From Blastocystis sp. Blastoise (lineage: Eukaryota > Sar > Bigyra > Opalinata > Blastocystidae): DNA of 64,000 nucleotides. The notes under the pieces were generated by a model. It saw nothing but the letters and a program-made list of their open reading frames with translations. It searched no databases and was not told where the DNA came from. This document shows, one piece after another, positions 29,364 to 44,044 of this stretch. The stretch's first letter is position 1. The number at the start of each line of letters is the position of its first letter. The position numbers were made by a program, and so were the translations under genes. The stretch is from contig JBBPEB010000009.1 of NCBI GenBank assembly GCA_039096225.1, positions 1,329,001-1,393,000 of the forward strand, read 5' to 3'.

Positions 29364-32300
29364 TTTTTCTTGAGCTTCTTTAACTCGTCTTTCAATTATT
29401 TCTTTTTGTTTCTTTTGTTTTCTTTCAATTTCTTTCTGTTTTGTTTTTATATTTTGTTTAATTACTTCTAATCGTTGATTCTCTTCTATAATTTGAATAT
29501 TTCTTTCAAAATGATATTCTTCATTATTATATTCAATTACAAGTGAATCACTATTACATATAAGCATATGTTTATCTTCAGAAACATAACAATTATTATT
29601 TGTTGATAATAAATCAATAGGTCTTATAATATTAAAGAAAAGTGTAAAAGAAGAATCATTTCCATTTACTTTTATATTTATAGGTCTTCTATATTCAGTC
29701 ATTTCTTCATATATACCTAATATATGTATTTGAATAGAATAAGGATTACATAATAATTCATAATATTCTGTATTAACACCTTCTATTGGTAAATCAGATG
29801 GATTAATCACAGGAATTGTAATTATAGGATTATCTAAACCTCTATAAAAAGGAGGTAAAACAAAAACATTATTTTGAGGATATATAATATCTCTATTTGA
29901 TTTTCCAAGTATAACAATACAATCCGTAATAACATAATTATTTTGAGGAACATTAAGTATAAACTTTTCTATATCAGGTATAAATATATGATCAGAAGCA
30001 TTCTTTATTTCATTTAATACATGATTTAAAGCAATTTCAGTATTCTTTATATCATTTTCAATTGTTTTTATATTCTCCATTGTGTTTTCTCGTTTCGTTA
30101 ATAAATCATTAAAACCATCAATAGCATTTCTTAACTGTTTATTTTCCCATGTATTACCTACATAAGAATAAGGTAAATATTCTTGGCTAGGATTATTATA
30201 TTGTTTTCTTTGTTTCCTTATTAATGATTCTCTAGTAATAGGCATCAATTGACTATTTTCATTAGCTTTACTCATCTTTGATTTCTTATCAAATTTTACA
30301 GGATAATTTCTTGGGAATTCAATTGTTTTTATAGAACCATTTAATGAAGATACAGGTAAAGGATAAGATTTTCTTTTTCTATCATCAGTTAGAGATGCCA
30401 ATTTGTAAGGTATAATAGAATAATTTGCATAATAAGCAGAACTATCATCAAGGAATAAATAAGTATTTATAAACGCATGACTTTTAATATCTGATTGTTG
30501 ACATTGATAATAATTTATAGCACGGTTATAAGGAGTACTATGAATTAATAATTGAGTAGATAATTCGTTATAATCCATTTTATCCTCTGTATTATATTTA
30601 ACACCATGAGCTTTACAAAAAAATATCATATTTTCTAATAAATATCTAGTAATAGAATCACGTATATCAGTATGTCCTTTATTCTCATAAATAGTCTCTA
30701 TTGATTGATGTATCTCACAATACATATACTTTATATTAACAATATTTTTCTTTGGTTCTACTATTATATCACATGAAGATAATGGTAATACAAATAAATA
30801 TACATTATTTTCACGATGATATCCCCTAAATACTATAGGATCATAACGTACATATTCTGAATTAGGAAATAATTCAACTTTAAAAGTATTTCTTGTGAAA
30901 CCAAGGTCAGAACCACGTAAATTCATCTGAAGATTAAAAGAAACACTGGTGTCACTATTCTTGGCATATAAATATGCCACTTTTAAATAATAGGGTGTTG
31001 TAGGATTTGGAGTTAAATAGTGTTCACAATTATCAGGATTTAAATAATCATTCATTTGCATAGATGCATTAGGTTCTAATCTATGTATATTGTATATTAT
31101 ACTAATAAAACGATTAATACTTTCATGATATAAAGCTGTTATATTCGATAATTGAATTGATCTTTCCTCATTCACATCAATATTTGTATGCTTTTTCAAT
31201 TGTTCTTTTTTATTATTTATATTATTATTATAATCATTGACAATGTCATCAGCCAATTGTTCAATTTGTTCATTATATATTGGTATAGTATCTTCATATT
31301 CTTTTAATTTCTTTTTCAATTCATTTAATTCTTCAGTTTTTTTCTTAGTTTCCATGGATAATTTTGATTCTTCTTTTTGTTTATAAGCATCAATAGTTGT
31401 ATCAACACATTTTAATAAATCCTCACATTTTGTTACTCTTTTTATTTTATATTTTAAATCAGGAATATCAACTAGATTGATAGCAAAATTAATAATATCT
31501 TTATAAATAGAAGTATTATTCTTTCTCATTAAAGGACAAATTAATACTAATTTTTGGACATAATCTAGATTTGAATCCCAAATAAATTGATCTAATTCAG
31601 AAGGTTCCTTGGGTTCAAAGAATTTTAAATCAATTTTTATACAAAAAGAAGGATATATATGACCTCTTCTCATATCAACCATTTGTTTATCTTGTTTATT
31701 TAATAAACATAAATATTTTGTTTCTAATGAACGATAAGATTCACTATTAATAGATTGAATATATTGATATGCCTTGGATTGAAAAGGAATATTTCTATAT
31801 ATAAATATATTTTGTCCTCTGATTTTATCATAACCATTTCTAATCCAATTTTGATCACATTTATTACTTATAGATTTAAATTCAGTTTGATTTAATAATC
31901 CTACTTTTGATAATTCAGTGACACTCTCTAATAATGTTTCTTTAGTATATTCATTATGTATATATAAATCTTTATTTTGTATAATTTTAAATACATCTTT
32001 TGTTAAGTCAACTTTATCTGCAATTTGATTCATAAAATAATCTATATAGATTTTTAAAGATGAATAAAACATAGGAAATTGTTTTAAATTAAATAATATT
32101 AATCCTTTATCAATTTTTAATAAATCAAATAAAAAGAAATATTGAATAATAACACCTTCGGATGATGATTTTTCTTTAATAGATTTTTCAATATTAACAA
32201 TAAAATGAGAACATTCAATATATACACGAGTTTCTTTATTTTTAATACTATTATAATTAATAGTAGAACTTGATAAAAGATCAATATCTTTAAATTGATT

Positions 32301-35300
32301 ATATACATAATCACGATTTTGTTTATCATTAAAATAATTACGAAGTACACTGGCTACATCTGAATTAATACGACCAATTTGTTGTAATAAAGTATTCTGA
32401 TTATATATAATTTGTCTTTCATTCTTATCTTTTATATTTATATATTCTAAAGCATCTTCAAGGTTCTTTTTCTTTTCTTCTATTTGTTTATAATAATCAT
32501 CCTTATAGATATCATAAGATATATATTTGAATACTATATCATTCTCAATAACATCTCGATAATAACTAAGTGCCTTCGTAATAGAATTAATATTCTTTTG
32601 TAATTGTTGACTTGATATAGTATCATCAGTTTTATAATCTTTACTTTCATCAAAATACATACATAATAATGAAATAACTTCAAAGAAATGAACAATTCTC
32701 TTTATAATATCTGGTTTTTCTATATTTTTAAAGAAGTTAAAAACTTCATTAAATTGCATAAAATGTGTACCAATACGTGATAATGATAAGAATTCTCTTT
32801 CTCTTTTAATAATAAATGCTAAGGATGCTAAATATTCTAATGACAAATTTAGATCATTTAATGATAAATTATATGAATTATTATATAAATCTTTACAAAT
32901 TAATTCATATATATTATTATCAATAGATTTCTGATTATATCCATATCGATTGTTAATATAAGGAATAGTACTTTTAAGTGGCGAATTGATTAATTCTTTC
33001 TTTGTAGGTATTTCAAAAAAGTTATATAATTGCCATCTATAGAGTTCATTAAAATATAAAGTATCTTTATATAATACAGGTCTATTCTCTGTAGAACATT
33101 GAGTAATAATTTCATAAATTAAATGTAAAGGATAAACAATAATAGAATTTTTAAATAATGTTGATATTTGTTTTTCTATATTATTACATACTTGATTAGT
33201 AAAATTAGATACATGATCATTTAGTATTTTAGGCATACATTGTTTTAAAGAGCGAATACTATCTTCAATATTAGTATCACGTTCACTATTTGATAATATT
33301 TTCTGTAATATTCTTGCTGATTTATAATTGTCTTTAAAATGAGGAACTTTATCAGGATTCTTTTTAGGATAATAATTATATTCATTCATAAATGCTTCTA
33401 TTGTATCTAATTGAATTACACGCAAAGCTTTACGGAAATGTTTAGATTCTTCTATACCAAAATGAGTAGCTTTAATAATATCATTTTGATTATACAATTG
33501 ATATTTTACTATTTCTTGAACAGAAGAAACAGTTGCTAATGATTCACAAGATAAAATAATACATCTAGATAATAAAGGTGCAGGTATAGATGATATATTT
33601 GAAGAAGAAATAGTTAAAAATAAACGGAAATCAGGATGTATTTGTCGAATAGCTTTTGTTGTTGATATATTTTGTTTAAGAAAACAATTCATTTTATCTT
33701 CTTGTTCTTTATTATTCGATATATCTCTTTTATATATAGTAGGAGTATCAGATTCTAATAAAGTTAACATAGGATTATCTTGACATAAAGAATTTAATCT
33801 TTCTAAGATATCTCCTGAAACCATCTGAATATCTTCTAAAAATAACCATTTTCCATTTTCAATAGCATCAATTAAAGCACCATTTCTATATTTATAATCA
33901 GTAATAGATCCTTCATTCTCTATACTTTCATATCTACCTAATAATATACTAGTACTACTTTCTGTATTCATATGTATAGAAATAAATGGTTTATTTAATA
34001 TTTGAGCAAATTTCTTTAATGTATATGATTTACCTGAAGGTGAAGATCCATATAATATAATAGAACGAGAAGATTGATATGATAAACCTAATTTATAACA
34101 TAATATTGTTTCACTTGTAGTTAATTCTAATGAATCCATAATAAATGAATGATTATAAATATTATTAAATTTTATTTCCCAAGGACCTTTAAAAATACAT
34201 TGATTTTTTGTTTTATCACTTGAAATAGAAATAGTAAGTATATCTGACATTCCTATAGCTTTATTCATATCTTCTAAATACTCACCATTATATTTACAAC
34301 AAAATATAAGCCATAATGCAGAACGTATATCTAAAGATGAATTTAAACAAATATCAACAACTTTTAAAATATCACGTAAAGTAAATGGTATACGTGTTTG
34401 TTGAGATATTTGATAAGATGTATCTAATATATTCCATAATTGTTGTTGAAATTCAGTATTACCTAAAATAATACTATTTCTTTTCTTTGTTTCTTCATCT
34501 TCTTTTACTTTAATAACTTTACGATCATTTATTGAACTTAAATAATAACTACTTAATTGAATTAATTCTGTTTTAGAAAAATTAATACCTTTAAAATAAA
34601 TACATATAGAAATAAGATTAGAAGGTAATGTATTTCGATTAGCAGACATAGTAACAGGATTTAAGGTATTAATAATATATATTTCATTTAAATGAATATC
34701 ATCAGAACCTGGAATAGTAAATAATTTAGATTCGGATTGAATAGCACGAATTAATGTTGATATAGTATCTAATAAATCAGGAGATGCTAAATTTAATTCA
34801 TTAAAAATAAGTGCACTTGTTTTATAATCATTCTTTAAAAATGTAGTTAATGGTCCATCAATAAATTGTATACTTTGATTACTATTAAATTTATAACTAC
34901 CAAAAAGATCTTCAATAGTAATATTTTGTGCAAAATCTACAATATAATAAGGTATATTCATAGAATCAAACACTTTTAATGCATTTTCAGATTTACCTAT
35001 ACCTGGTGCTCCTTCTAATAATAATGGTATATGAGTAATAATAGATAAATAAATAGCTATAAATATATGAACAGTAGTAGGTACAGGATATATAATATGA
35101 TGTAAATTAGAAGAAGTAATATCATTATTTGAATTTAATAAATTAAAAAATTGTTCAACTATTTCTTTATGAAAACATTTTTGAATCGATAATTTATAAT
35201 TATTATATATATGTAATGGATCTTGTTGACTTTCTTTAAAGAAATCATTACAATAAGATGATTTCATTGGATAACAGAAATCAATTATATCTTGTGATGG

Positions 35301-38300
35301 TTTATATTTAATAGTATTATTCATAAATGAATTATATAATTGAACTCGTTCATATTCATCAGATATACAATATTCCATAAAAAATAATGCATCAGAAGAA
35401 TTATTAAAATATTGTATTAATTGATTTGTTATAGATAATAAAGAAAAAGAAGTTATTGAAGAAGGAAGTAATTTAAATAATGATTGTATTTCTTGTTCTG
35501 TAAATGGTTGACATAAAATAGAAATAAAATCATTTTTTAATGAAAAATTAAAATATTGATTACTATCTATAGTAGATATTAATAATGGAGGATTCTTTAA
35601 TGTATTATATAAACTATCTGTACAATCTTCATAAAATACATGCATTTGATCATAATGTAATAACATTTTTAATCTTGGGAATATAGAATCATTCATTAAA
35701 TCAATATTTTCTAAAAGAATAGGTCGATCTAAAAGAATACCTTTCGTAATACTGCCAGGATTAAATAATATAGATGATGATTTTTCATTATTAAATGTCG
35801 ATAATAATTGTTTTAGAGTATTTCCCCATAAAATTCTATTTCTTTCAGGTAATACAATAGAATGTTCTTTAGAATGAACAATATTATTATAAGTAATTTG
35901 TATTTCTGTTTCATTAGAAAGTGTTGTAAATCCAATTAAATGTGTTCCTTCTAAAGAACGAGATAATTCTATAGAATATATATCTGGATATATATATTGA
36001 ATAACTTTATTTTTATAATTTTCAGAACCTACTAATAATATAGGATATTCATATAATATCATTCCTATACGAAATAATGATTCATTTAACCATATATATG
36101 ATTCAATATCTTTATGATAATAAGGTATATATACTTCAAGAGATCCTTTTACTAAATGATAATATGATATATCATCAAAATCATCATATTGTTCTATAGA
36201 GAATAAAATAGCTTTATACATATGAATAGGAATAAAAGAAGATCGTTCCATAAATTCATTCTTAGAACAATGAATTATTTCTATATTAACAGGTGATGCT
36301 AATATTTCCATAATCATTGAATTTGGATAATGTTTAGATATATATTGTAATGTAGAAGGTTGAACTTGATATAAACATATAATAGAAAGAATAGATATAG
36401 GTATTTTAAATAATGATTGTATATGTTTAAATTTTATTAATGATGATAATGATATTTCAGGATAAGATAATAAATAATATAAATTTATACCATTATTATT
36501 CTTTTCTTTTTTAGATTTTTCATTATCTTTTTTATCATTATTATTATTATTATTATTTTCTTCTATATAATAATCATTATCCTTTGGATATAATGTATGA
36601 ATAATTTGATATTTTTCTTCTGGTGTATAAGGTGATAATACATAATGAATAATATAATTAGGAAATTGATGAGAAATAGATGTAACTTGACATGAATATA
36701 AAAATATCATTTTAAATTGTGGATGTATCTTATGTTCTACACCAGAAAATATAAATGTATCTTCAATAGGATTACAAAATAATTGAAATGATTGAAATAA
36801 ATCATTTGTTAAATATTCACTATGATCAATAACAACAATAAATCCAGATTCAATATATTTTAATAATAATCCATCATGATATATACCATCACTAGTATAA
36901 AAACCCATTAGTTGATTTAATTCTGTATCATTTGATAATGTTAATATCTTTATTTGGGGTATATGTAATATATTTACTAATGTATTTATTATATATGATT
37001 TTCCTGTATCTTCTTCTCCAGATATACATAATGTACGATTTAATGAAAGACTTATAATAAAAGATGATATTAAGGATCCATATAAACTTATATTATTTAA
37101 TTGACTTAGACATGGTTTATTCTCTAAATCTTTTCTTAAATATATAATATGTTGAGATATTAAATATTGTAAAGGATCTATAGATTCATATATATTATTC
37201 ATATTTTTATATAATGATAATATTTGATAATGCTCACAAAAATTAAGCATATTATATATATTTTTCTTTTGGAAATAATTTGAAATAGTATATGAAGACG
37301 GTAGTAATGACATTTTTTCAGATTCTGTATGAAGTTCTTCTCTAGTAAATAATAATTCTTGGTCAATTTGAGGAGAAAGTTCATATTCTTCTTTATTAGA
37401 AGTTTTAGGTATATATATAATAAGAAAACGATTTAATAAAGCAGGTGAAAAATGAGATAATGATGATTTTATAGTAGTAGCAACTAATCGAAAATCAGGG
37501 TTAATTGATACGACTGGATCTTGACTACGTTCATCAAATCGAATATAATGTTCATTATTATCATTTAAATTAACTTCTAATAAAGAATTTAATCTTTCAA
37601 TAAAATTACTATTCATATTATGAAGTGAATTAAATAAACAAATACCACCATTTTCAATAGCTGTTAATAATGGAGAATTTTTCCATTGAGGTATTTGTGT
37701 TTCCATATTAATTTGATATGTACCAATCAATTGATCCGTTGATAATGACGAACTACATTGAATTTTTCCATAATATTGTTTTTTCCTTTCTATTCGATAT
37801 GATAAAAATGCATCTGTATAAATAGAAGCAGTAAAAATATCTTCACCAACAACTAATATATGATTTCCTGATCTTATAGCACACTTAATTCTATCTGCTA
37901 TATCTGAATATATACCTATTTGTAATGGATATTTAGGATAAAATATAGTTCTTTCTTTAACTGGAGAATTCTTATTAATATTATATACTATTTCAAGAGC
38001 TCTATTTAGTTTTAAATCTCGATTTAATAAGCTACGAACACGCATACAATCACGTAATGTATATTCACGAATATAATCATTATTATATTGTTGTTGTTTA
38101 TGTTGTCGTTGATAATTGGATCGATCTAAAGCTCGTTGTTGTTCTTCAAATACTTCATGAGCTTCATTAGTCATATCTTTACGGAATATATTCATAACAA
38201 TAGCTTTTAATTCATTTGGAAATATTTCAGGAAATTTTGTATTATCAACATAATAGAAATAATCTTTAATATCTGCTTTTAATTGATTTCGTTTATATAA

Positions 38301-41300
38301 AGAACCAGCAGGATTCTGTGTACAAATAATTCTAAAATTAGGATGCATTTTATATACACAACTTTTTCCAATTTCTTCTATATATAATTCTTTTGAATCT
38401 AAATACCCTAATAATGCTTGTACTATAGTATCAGGAGCTAAAGATAATTCATCTAATAATAAGATATAACCGTGAATAAAAGCATCTGTAAAAGGACCTA
38501 ATTTATATATAATCTTTGGTTTACCATCTATACTAACAAGAGCAATTTCTCCTAATAATTCTTCAATAGTTGAAACAGAAGAGAAATTATATCGAATTAA
38601 AGGTAATTGTTTTTCATTACATATACATTCTACAGTGAATGTTTTTGCAGAAGAAGTTGTACCTTCAATTAATAAAGGTATATAATTTAATATTGATCTA
38701 TTTACTATTTCTTTTCTCTTTTTAGATTCATTTGTACTCACATATATAGGTAAAGATTGAACAGCAATAGATTCTTTATAGGGTTTATAAGTAATATTAA
38801 TATTATTAATACGAAGTGTTAATGTATCTTTAGAAGAATGAATAAGAAGATAAGGAAAAGAACTAATAAATGTATATCCTTCTAAAGATATTTGTTTTCC
38901 TTGTATATTTTCTATTATATAGAAATATATAGTAGATGGAAAAAAATTATAATTAGTTCCTCTAGGGAAAAAAGGGAATAAATAGGAATCTCTTGTCTTT
39001 TCATTATATAAGGAGACTTTCTGATTTGTTTTAAAACATGTTAAACCATAATATAATGAAGAAGATAAAGTTGGATAATTATATAAATTAATTCTATTCT
39101 CTAATGAATTATTATTTTGATTAGGAATCGACGAAGAAGAAGAATTAGATTCGTTATTATTATCATATTGACAATCAAATTGAATCGAAAGACTTTGATT
39201 CAACGGTAATATCGTCACATCCTCAGAATTATTCATTTTTAAGAGAATTCCTATAGGTATATTATTATTATTATTTAAATAAAAAGAATATTAAATTCTA
39301 AGAAATGTAAATATTATATGAAAGATGATAGAATAATTATTATAAAACTAAAGAAAATAAAAGAAAATATATATATATACCAGTTTTAGTTAGATCAATA
39401 ATAGGAATACTATTAGAGTTAGTTTGAGGGTTTAAAAGGTGATCCCTCATGTACAGAGGGGTTAATGGATATTTAGAGAAATAATGTTTATACATTTTTG
39501 AATTCTCTATTTCATAATCTTCTATATATATATATTTAATGATATATATATAATATAATAGAAGAATAATATATATATATACCTTCAATATTAATAATAT
39601 TTAATTGAATATCTTCAGAAAAAGGTAATATATCATTTATTCTTTGTACTATAGAATAATAATAGTAATAATTTGGTTAATAATAATAAAAACTATATAT
39701 ATACAGAAATCAAGTGGAATAGTAAGACAACTAGGAATAGGTATTTGATTTTCATTATTCCCGCGGTTATATTGATCAGTTGGATGTGAATAAGTATATA
39801 ATATACATATATCATCATAATGAATATCTATATATGTATTAATAATCATATATATATATATATATAGCATACCATCAACTAAAAGAAATGAAATATGATT
39901 GGCTATTATAGTTTTAATGATCCAATCAGATGTCAAATTTGAACAAGAATCTATATATATAATTATATATAGATAATTATATATATATATATATACATTG
40001 TTCAATGATTTTCATATTATCATTTGTAGTACCTATATATATATTATATAATATATATATATATAATTATATATATACCATTCATAGTAATATTTTTAAA
40101 TTCAACATATTCCAGATTTGCTGAAGGAAACTAAATATATATGTATATATATATATATATATAAATATATAAATATATAAATATACTTGAATAATATAAA
40201 TATCTTCATAATTTTGGATATTAATTTTTTCATCATTTTGTGGAATAATTTTTTCTTGAGAAGTATATAAATATAAATTCATATTATTTTGATGATATTG
40301 TTCCTAGAATATTATATATAGATATAATATAATACATATATATATATATATATACATCAATTTGTTGATATAACATTGAATTTGTTAAATCCATTTTAAT
40401 TTGTTTTTGACAATTTGTACATGAATACAAACATATTAAATTTATCTATATATATTTATATATAAAAAACAATAAATAGATATATATAAATATACAAAAA
40501 TAGATCGACTAAAGATATCAATATCACCATCTTCTTCTTTATGTTCATCTTTTCCCGTGGGAATTCCTTCATTAGTCTGTATATTTTGAGGAATAGAAGT
40601 AGTAGGTTGTTGTATATTAATATCATGACTGGAAGAAGTTAATAATTGTGAAGTAAAACCAGGAGATAATACAGGAGATCCATCTACAGCAGAGACATCT
40701 TCATTATTTACGGGAATATTAGAATTTCCAGTATTAACATTATTATTTCCATGATTACTTGTAGTATTATTAAGATATGTATAGTTAGTTTGTGGTAATA
40801 ATATAGGAGGTGGAGAAGGAGATTTCTGATTATTCGCGGGAGACGAAGGAGGCATTGGAGGCGAAGGAGATCGTATAGGATTAGTAGATGCTATATTCCC
40901 GCGGTTATCTGGATTAGTAGAAGAAGTTGATACTGGAGATGGAGAAACATATGCCTATAGATAAGTAATAATTATAATAAAATAGTTCTTATATTGATAT
41001 ATTGTTATTATTAATTATTTTATTGAATAATTAATATATACTTTTTGTTCATTAGCACTATATACTTGATTCTGAGAAAAGATCTATTTATAATGAAATA
41101 TTAATACTATATTATTAGAATAATCAAAATTAAATTAAATTAAAAGAATAATATAACATAATAACTATAATAATAATAATTCTTAACGAAAATGCTAATA
41201 AAACATAATAGAACATTAAAATAATATCAATAATATACTTGGATAACAGAATTCATTTGAAATCCAAGTTTAAATATAGGTTGTGATATATCTATATAAT

Positions 41301-42099
41301 TATTATTATACACAAAAAAAGGATTCTCTCCAAACGATATATTATCTTTTAAAAATATCTATATATATATATATATATTATAAATAGTTTAATTTAAAAA
41401 AAATATAATATACTTGTAAAATTTTTCTGGCAACATTATAAAAACTTTCTGTAATGAGAACAGAAATATTTTTATATGTATTATTTCCATAAAAGAATAA
41501 AGTCAAACAATTATTTTGTGGATTCTCATTAATAACGAAGTAAGGATAATTATTGCGATACACCGATGCAGTTGCTGAAGGAGCCGCATTTGAACTTGAG
41601 GACCCTAAAGCATCTGAATACGCATTATATGAACCATTCACTATGATTCGTTACACAATATGAAATTAAATCGCATACCATTAACATTATTTTGAGTTCC
41701 ATATGTGTTCTGATAAGAATATCCTGAAACCTGAGCATTTAGATTAGATGCTAAACATACATAGTATAATATTACAAAAAGATGCAAGAGATACAATTAG
41801 TATTCTGTGAAGCGTATGTTCTTCTATCGGTAACAAAAATATAAGCATTCAGATCCACTGGTATGTGACATACACAATAGTCTTTAAAGTCGAATCGACT
41901 ATCGTTGATCATCCAGACTTGATCCTCAACCATGATGCCATAAGATAGCTATATTCGTTTAGAAGAATAATAGAAACTATTAGTGACATACTGCAATTTG
42001 CTGAGCAATTGTCACTAGATAAGTAGCAGGATCGTAGTCCCATGAGACTGGCGTATTATTTATATAAAAATAAAGACGACGTAAACGGCTTTGATTCAT
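24414..42099 (-). CDS. Giant six-AAA, triple-vWA protein B
   Basis: Sixteen exons: 41992-42099, 41795-41948, 41679-41750, 41414-41640, 41239-41358, 41042-41083, 40496-40954, 40356-40445, 40187-40303, 40079-40130, 39997-40032, 39873-39950, 39705-39827, 39583-39648, 39381-39521, 24414-39250. They sum to 16,722 nt and give an open frame of 5,573 aa, which supports the model. N-terminal exons encode a possible ubiquitin-like segment (residues 1-75) and a Pro/Ser-rich linker. Six AAA modules follow. P-loops are GTTSSAKT (~824) with LLLDE, GEEDTGKS (~1372), GAPGIGKS (~2040) and GSSPSGKS (~2361) with WLFLED; two modules are degenerate. Then come coiled coil, poly-Asn (~3925), an acidic linker (~4190), vWA-like units at IIDTNLS (~4377) and IIDCSIS (~4777), an alpha/beta segment (~5025-5290), and a C-terminal vWA, IIMDCTGSM (~5343), of the alpha-kinase-associated type. 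AAA-linker-acidic-vWA matches midasin. The extra parts do not. Confidence 0.85.
28557..28636 (-). repeat. (ATT)n/(GTT) repeat encoding poly-Asn in the acidic linker
   Basis: ATT-rich repeat coding for interrupted Asn/Asp runs in the acidic, Asp-rich linker of giant protein B, placed like the D/E-rich linker of midasin. Confidence 0.8.
29292..29361 (-). repeat. (ATT)n tract encoding poly-Asn in giant B
   Basis: About 23 uninterrupted repeat units, coding Asn on the minus strand, between two Lys/Glu-rich coiled-coil stretches (ERRVKEAQEKI on one side, QADANEQPLEKI on the other). Confidence 0.95.
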
Positions 42100-43860
42100 A
42101 TCTAAATAAAATAAATTATTGCTTTTTGGTTTTTTATGGAAAAAAACTCGCAATGCAGATAAGAAAACACTAGTAATTTTTCTTAGTTCGTATTTGTCAT
42201 ACGATTAATGCTAGTAATAAAAAGATATTTCTTTAAATTATTCTAGAACAATACTGTAATTTGAAAATTATTGCATCATGCAAACTTTATTAAATTTATC
42301 GTTACAATTAGTTTTTTCTAGGTTATATTTTTTAAATTAAATAAAAAATAATAATAATACTGAGCATGACCATTCATTATTATTACATTAAACTGATAAA
42401 ATTAGCATGAATAAAGTTATATGAAACAAAGAAGTTTCAATTAAACAAAAGACTTGACATTCCCAGGTAAAAAGTGCAATTTATAGGGTCAAAAAAAAAT
42501 GTTCATTTTTTTAAAACTTTTACACAATTGGATAGTTTAAATAGGTGCTTTTTCATTGAAACCTTGTTGAATGAGCTTAGAATTATGTCCTCTATCAAAA
42601 TGAACCTAGTGTAAAAATAATTTAAAAATTTTGAAATGAATGGAGAAATCTCTTGTTATATTTTTATTTTTTATAATTTTTCATACCTAAAATACTTTAT
42701 ACATAACCCAGATAGTAATGAAATATAAAAAGTGAGATTAATATACAAAGTCAAATTTGTAGATTAATCACTTGATTCTGTCATAATATAGTGAAAAAAG
42801 GTGTAATTCTTCGTTTTATATAACTAGAAGAACTAGGAGTATATTTATTTTCATAAATGATTCTTTATCACTGTCAGGCAGGGTGGCCTATTTAAGAGTT
42901 TTGATTGGCTAATTTTAAAAATAGTCCAATAATTTTTCTTTAAAAAATTGACCTTCTAAAAAAGTGGTTTAGAGAAGGAATTTTTCTGAAAAACAAAAAA
43001 AAATAATTCTAAGTCGCTATTATTTTTCTATTTTTCTATATTCTTCTCATATAGAGTTAATATGAGGTTTTTGACATTATATTCAATCAATAGGGTCTTT
43101 ATTTGACAAACAGAGCTGCTTTTTATGTTTGTTTTCTTAACATTAGTGGTTTGGAAATGTTGACTTATTTTCAATAAAAAGTTGTTAAAATGCATTCAAT
43201 AGACCATGTAGACTCATAATATAAATGAAAAAACTTGTTTTATGATGTTTATAAAAAAAGTCAAAAACAAAAATTCAGACAGTCAAATTTTGTAATACAC
43301 GGTAATTTTTTCATTTCAAAAGAAAAAGCAAAATTTGAAAGTTGGTCTTTTGATTACTTTTTATATTGAACTTGATGTATGATTATATATTTTGTTTTAA
43401 TATATCATTTTTTATTTAGTGAGGATGTTCGTGTTTCAAATTTGTTGTATTTTATATATTTTATTTTAGTTAATTCATTTCTTATTTTAGGTATCAGGTC
43501 TTTTAAAGATGAGACAACTCTGCCCATCGTGAAATTGGGTTCTGTGTTTTCCTAGGTGGTTCAACTGGATCAAAAATACTTTCTGTATATAATTATATTT
43601 TTTAATTAGCATTATTTATTTAATCTATCTTTATTTTATAGTATAGAATGATTGCTGGTGATCAAAAGTGTTTATTTATTTATTATCTGTCAGTCTAGTA
43701 AGTATTTATATTAATTAGATTGTAATTACTTATTTTTTCTATTATATATATTTTTTAAATTTATTTTTTTATTAATTTATTATATTAATCGCTATCTTAT
43801 TATTTCTACATTTTTAAATATAATTTTTATTCTATTTTTACGATAATAAATTATATATAT
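42100..43860. other. Gene-poor interval of different texture
   Basis: No coding frame is supported. The DNA lacks the TA/AAT repeats of its surroundings and is somewhat less AT-rich in places. The stretch CAGGCAGGGTGGCCTATTTA near 42.88 kb looks like a DNA-transposon end, but no matching inverted end was found. Near 43.49-43.70 kb, pieces bounded by TTTTAG, CCTAG and TTATAG suggest short spliced exons without an open frame. It probably holds the giant-B promoter next to mobile-element debris. Confidence 0.45.
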
Positions 43861-43985
43861 ATAGACATACGAGTTAATACTTTCATTGAGTGAAGAACTT
43901 GTTTATCTTTTAATTTATTTTTTGTAGTGTTTATTATATATCAAAATATAGATGAGTATATATATATATTATTATTATTATTTAT

Positions 43986-44044
<59 letters not shown>

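Noticed and set aside
24414-39236. Giant B as a single-exon gene starting at 39236
   Set aside because: The frame is open upstream of that ATG to a splice acceptor at 39251, and 15 upstream exons join in phase to a start at 42099 with a total length divisible by three.
24414-42099. Giant B as the plain orthologue of midasin
   Set aside because: AAA order and acidic linker fit, but two extra vWA-like units, the alpha/beta segment and the N-terminal region do not, and a second paralogue lies nearby. The name was therefore not assigned.
42881-42900. hAT-type transposon end CAGGCAGGGTGGCC
   Set aside because: No matching inverted terminus or target duplication could be found nearby.
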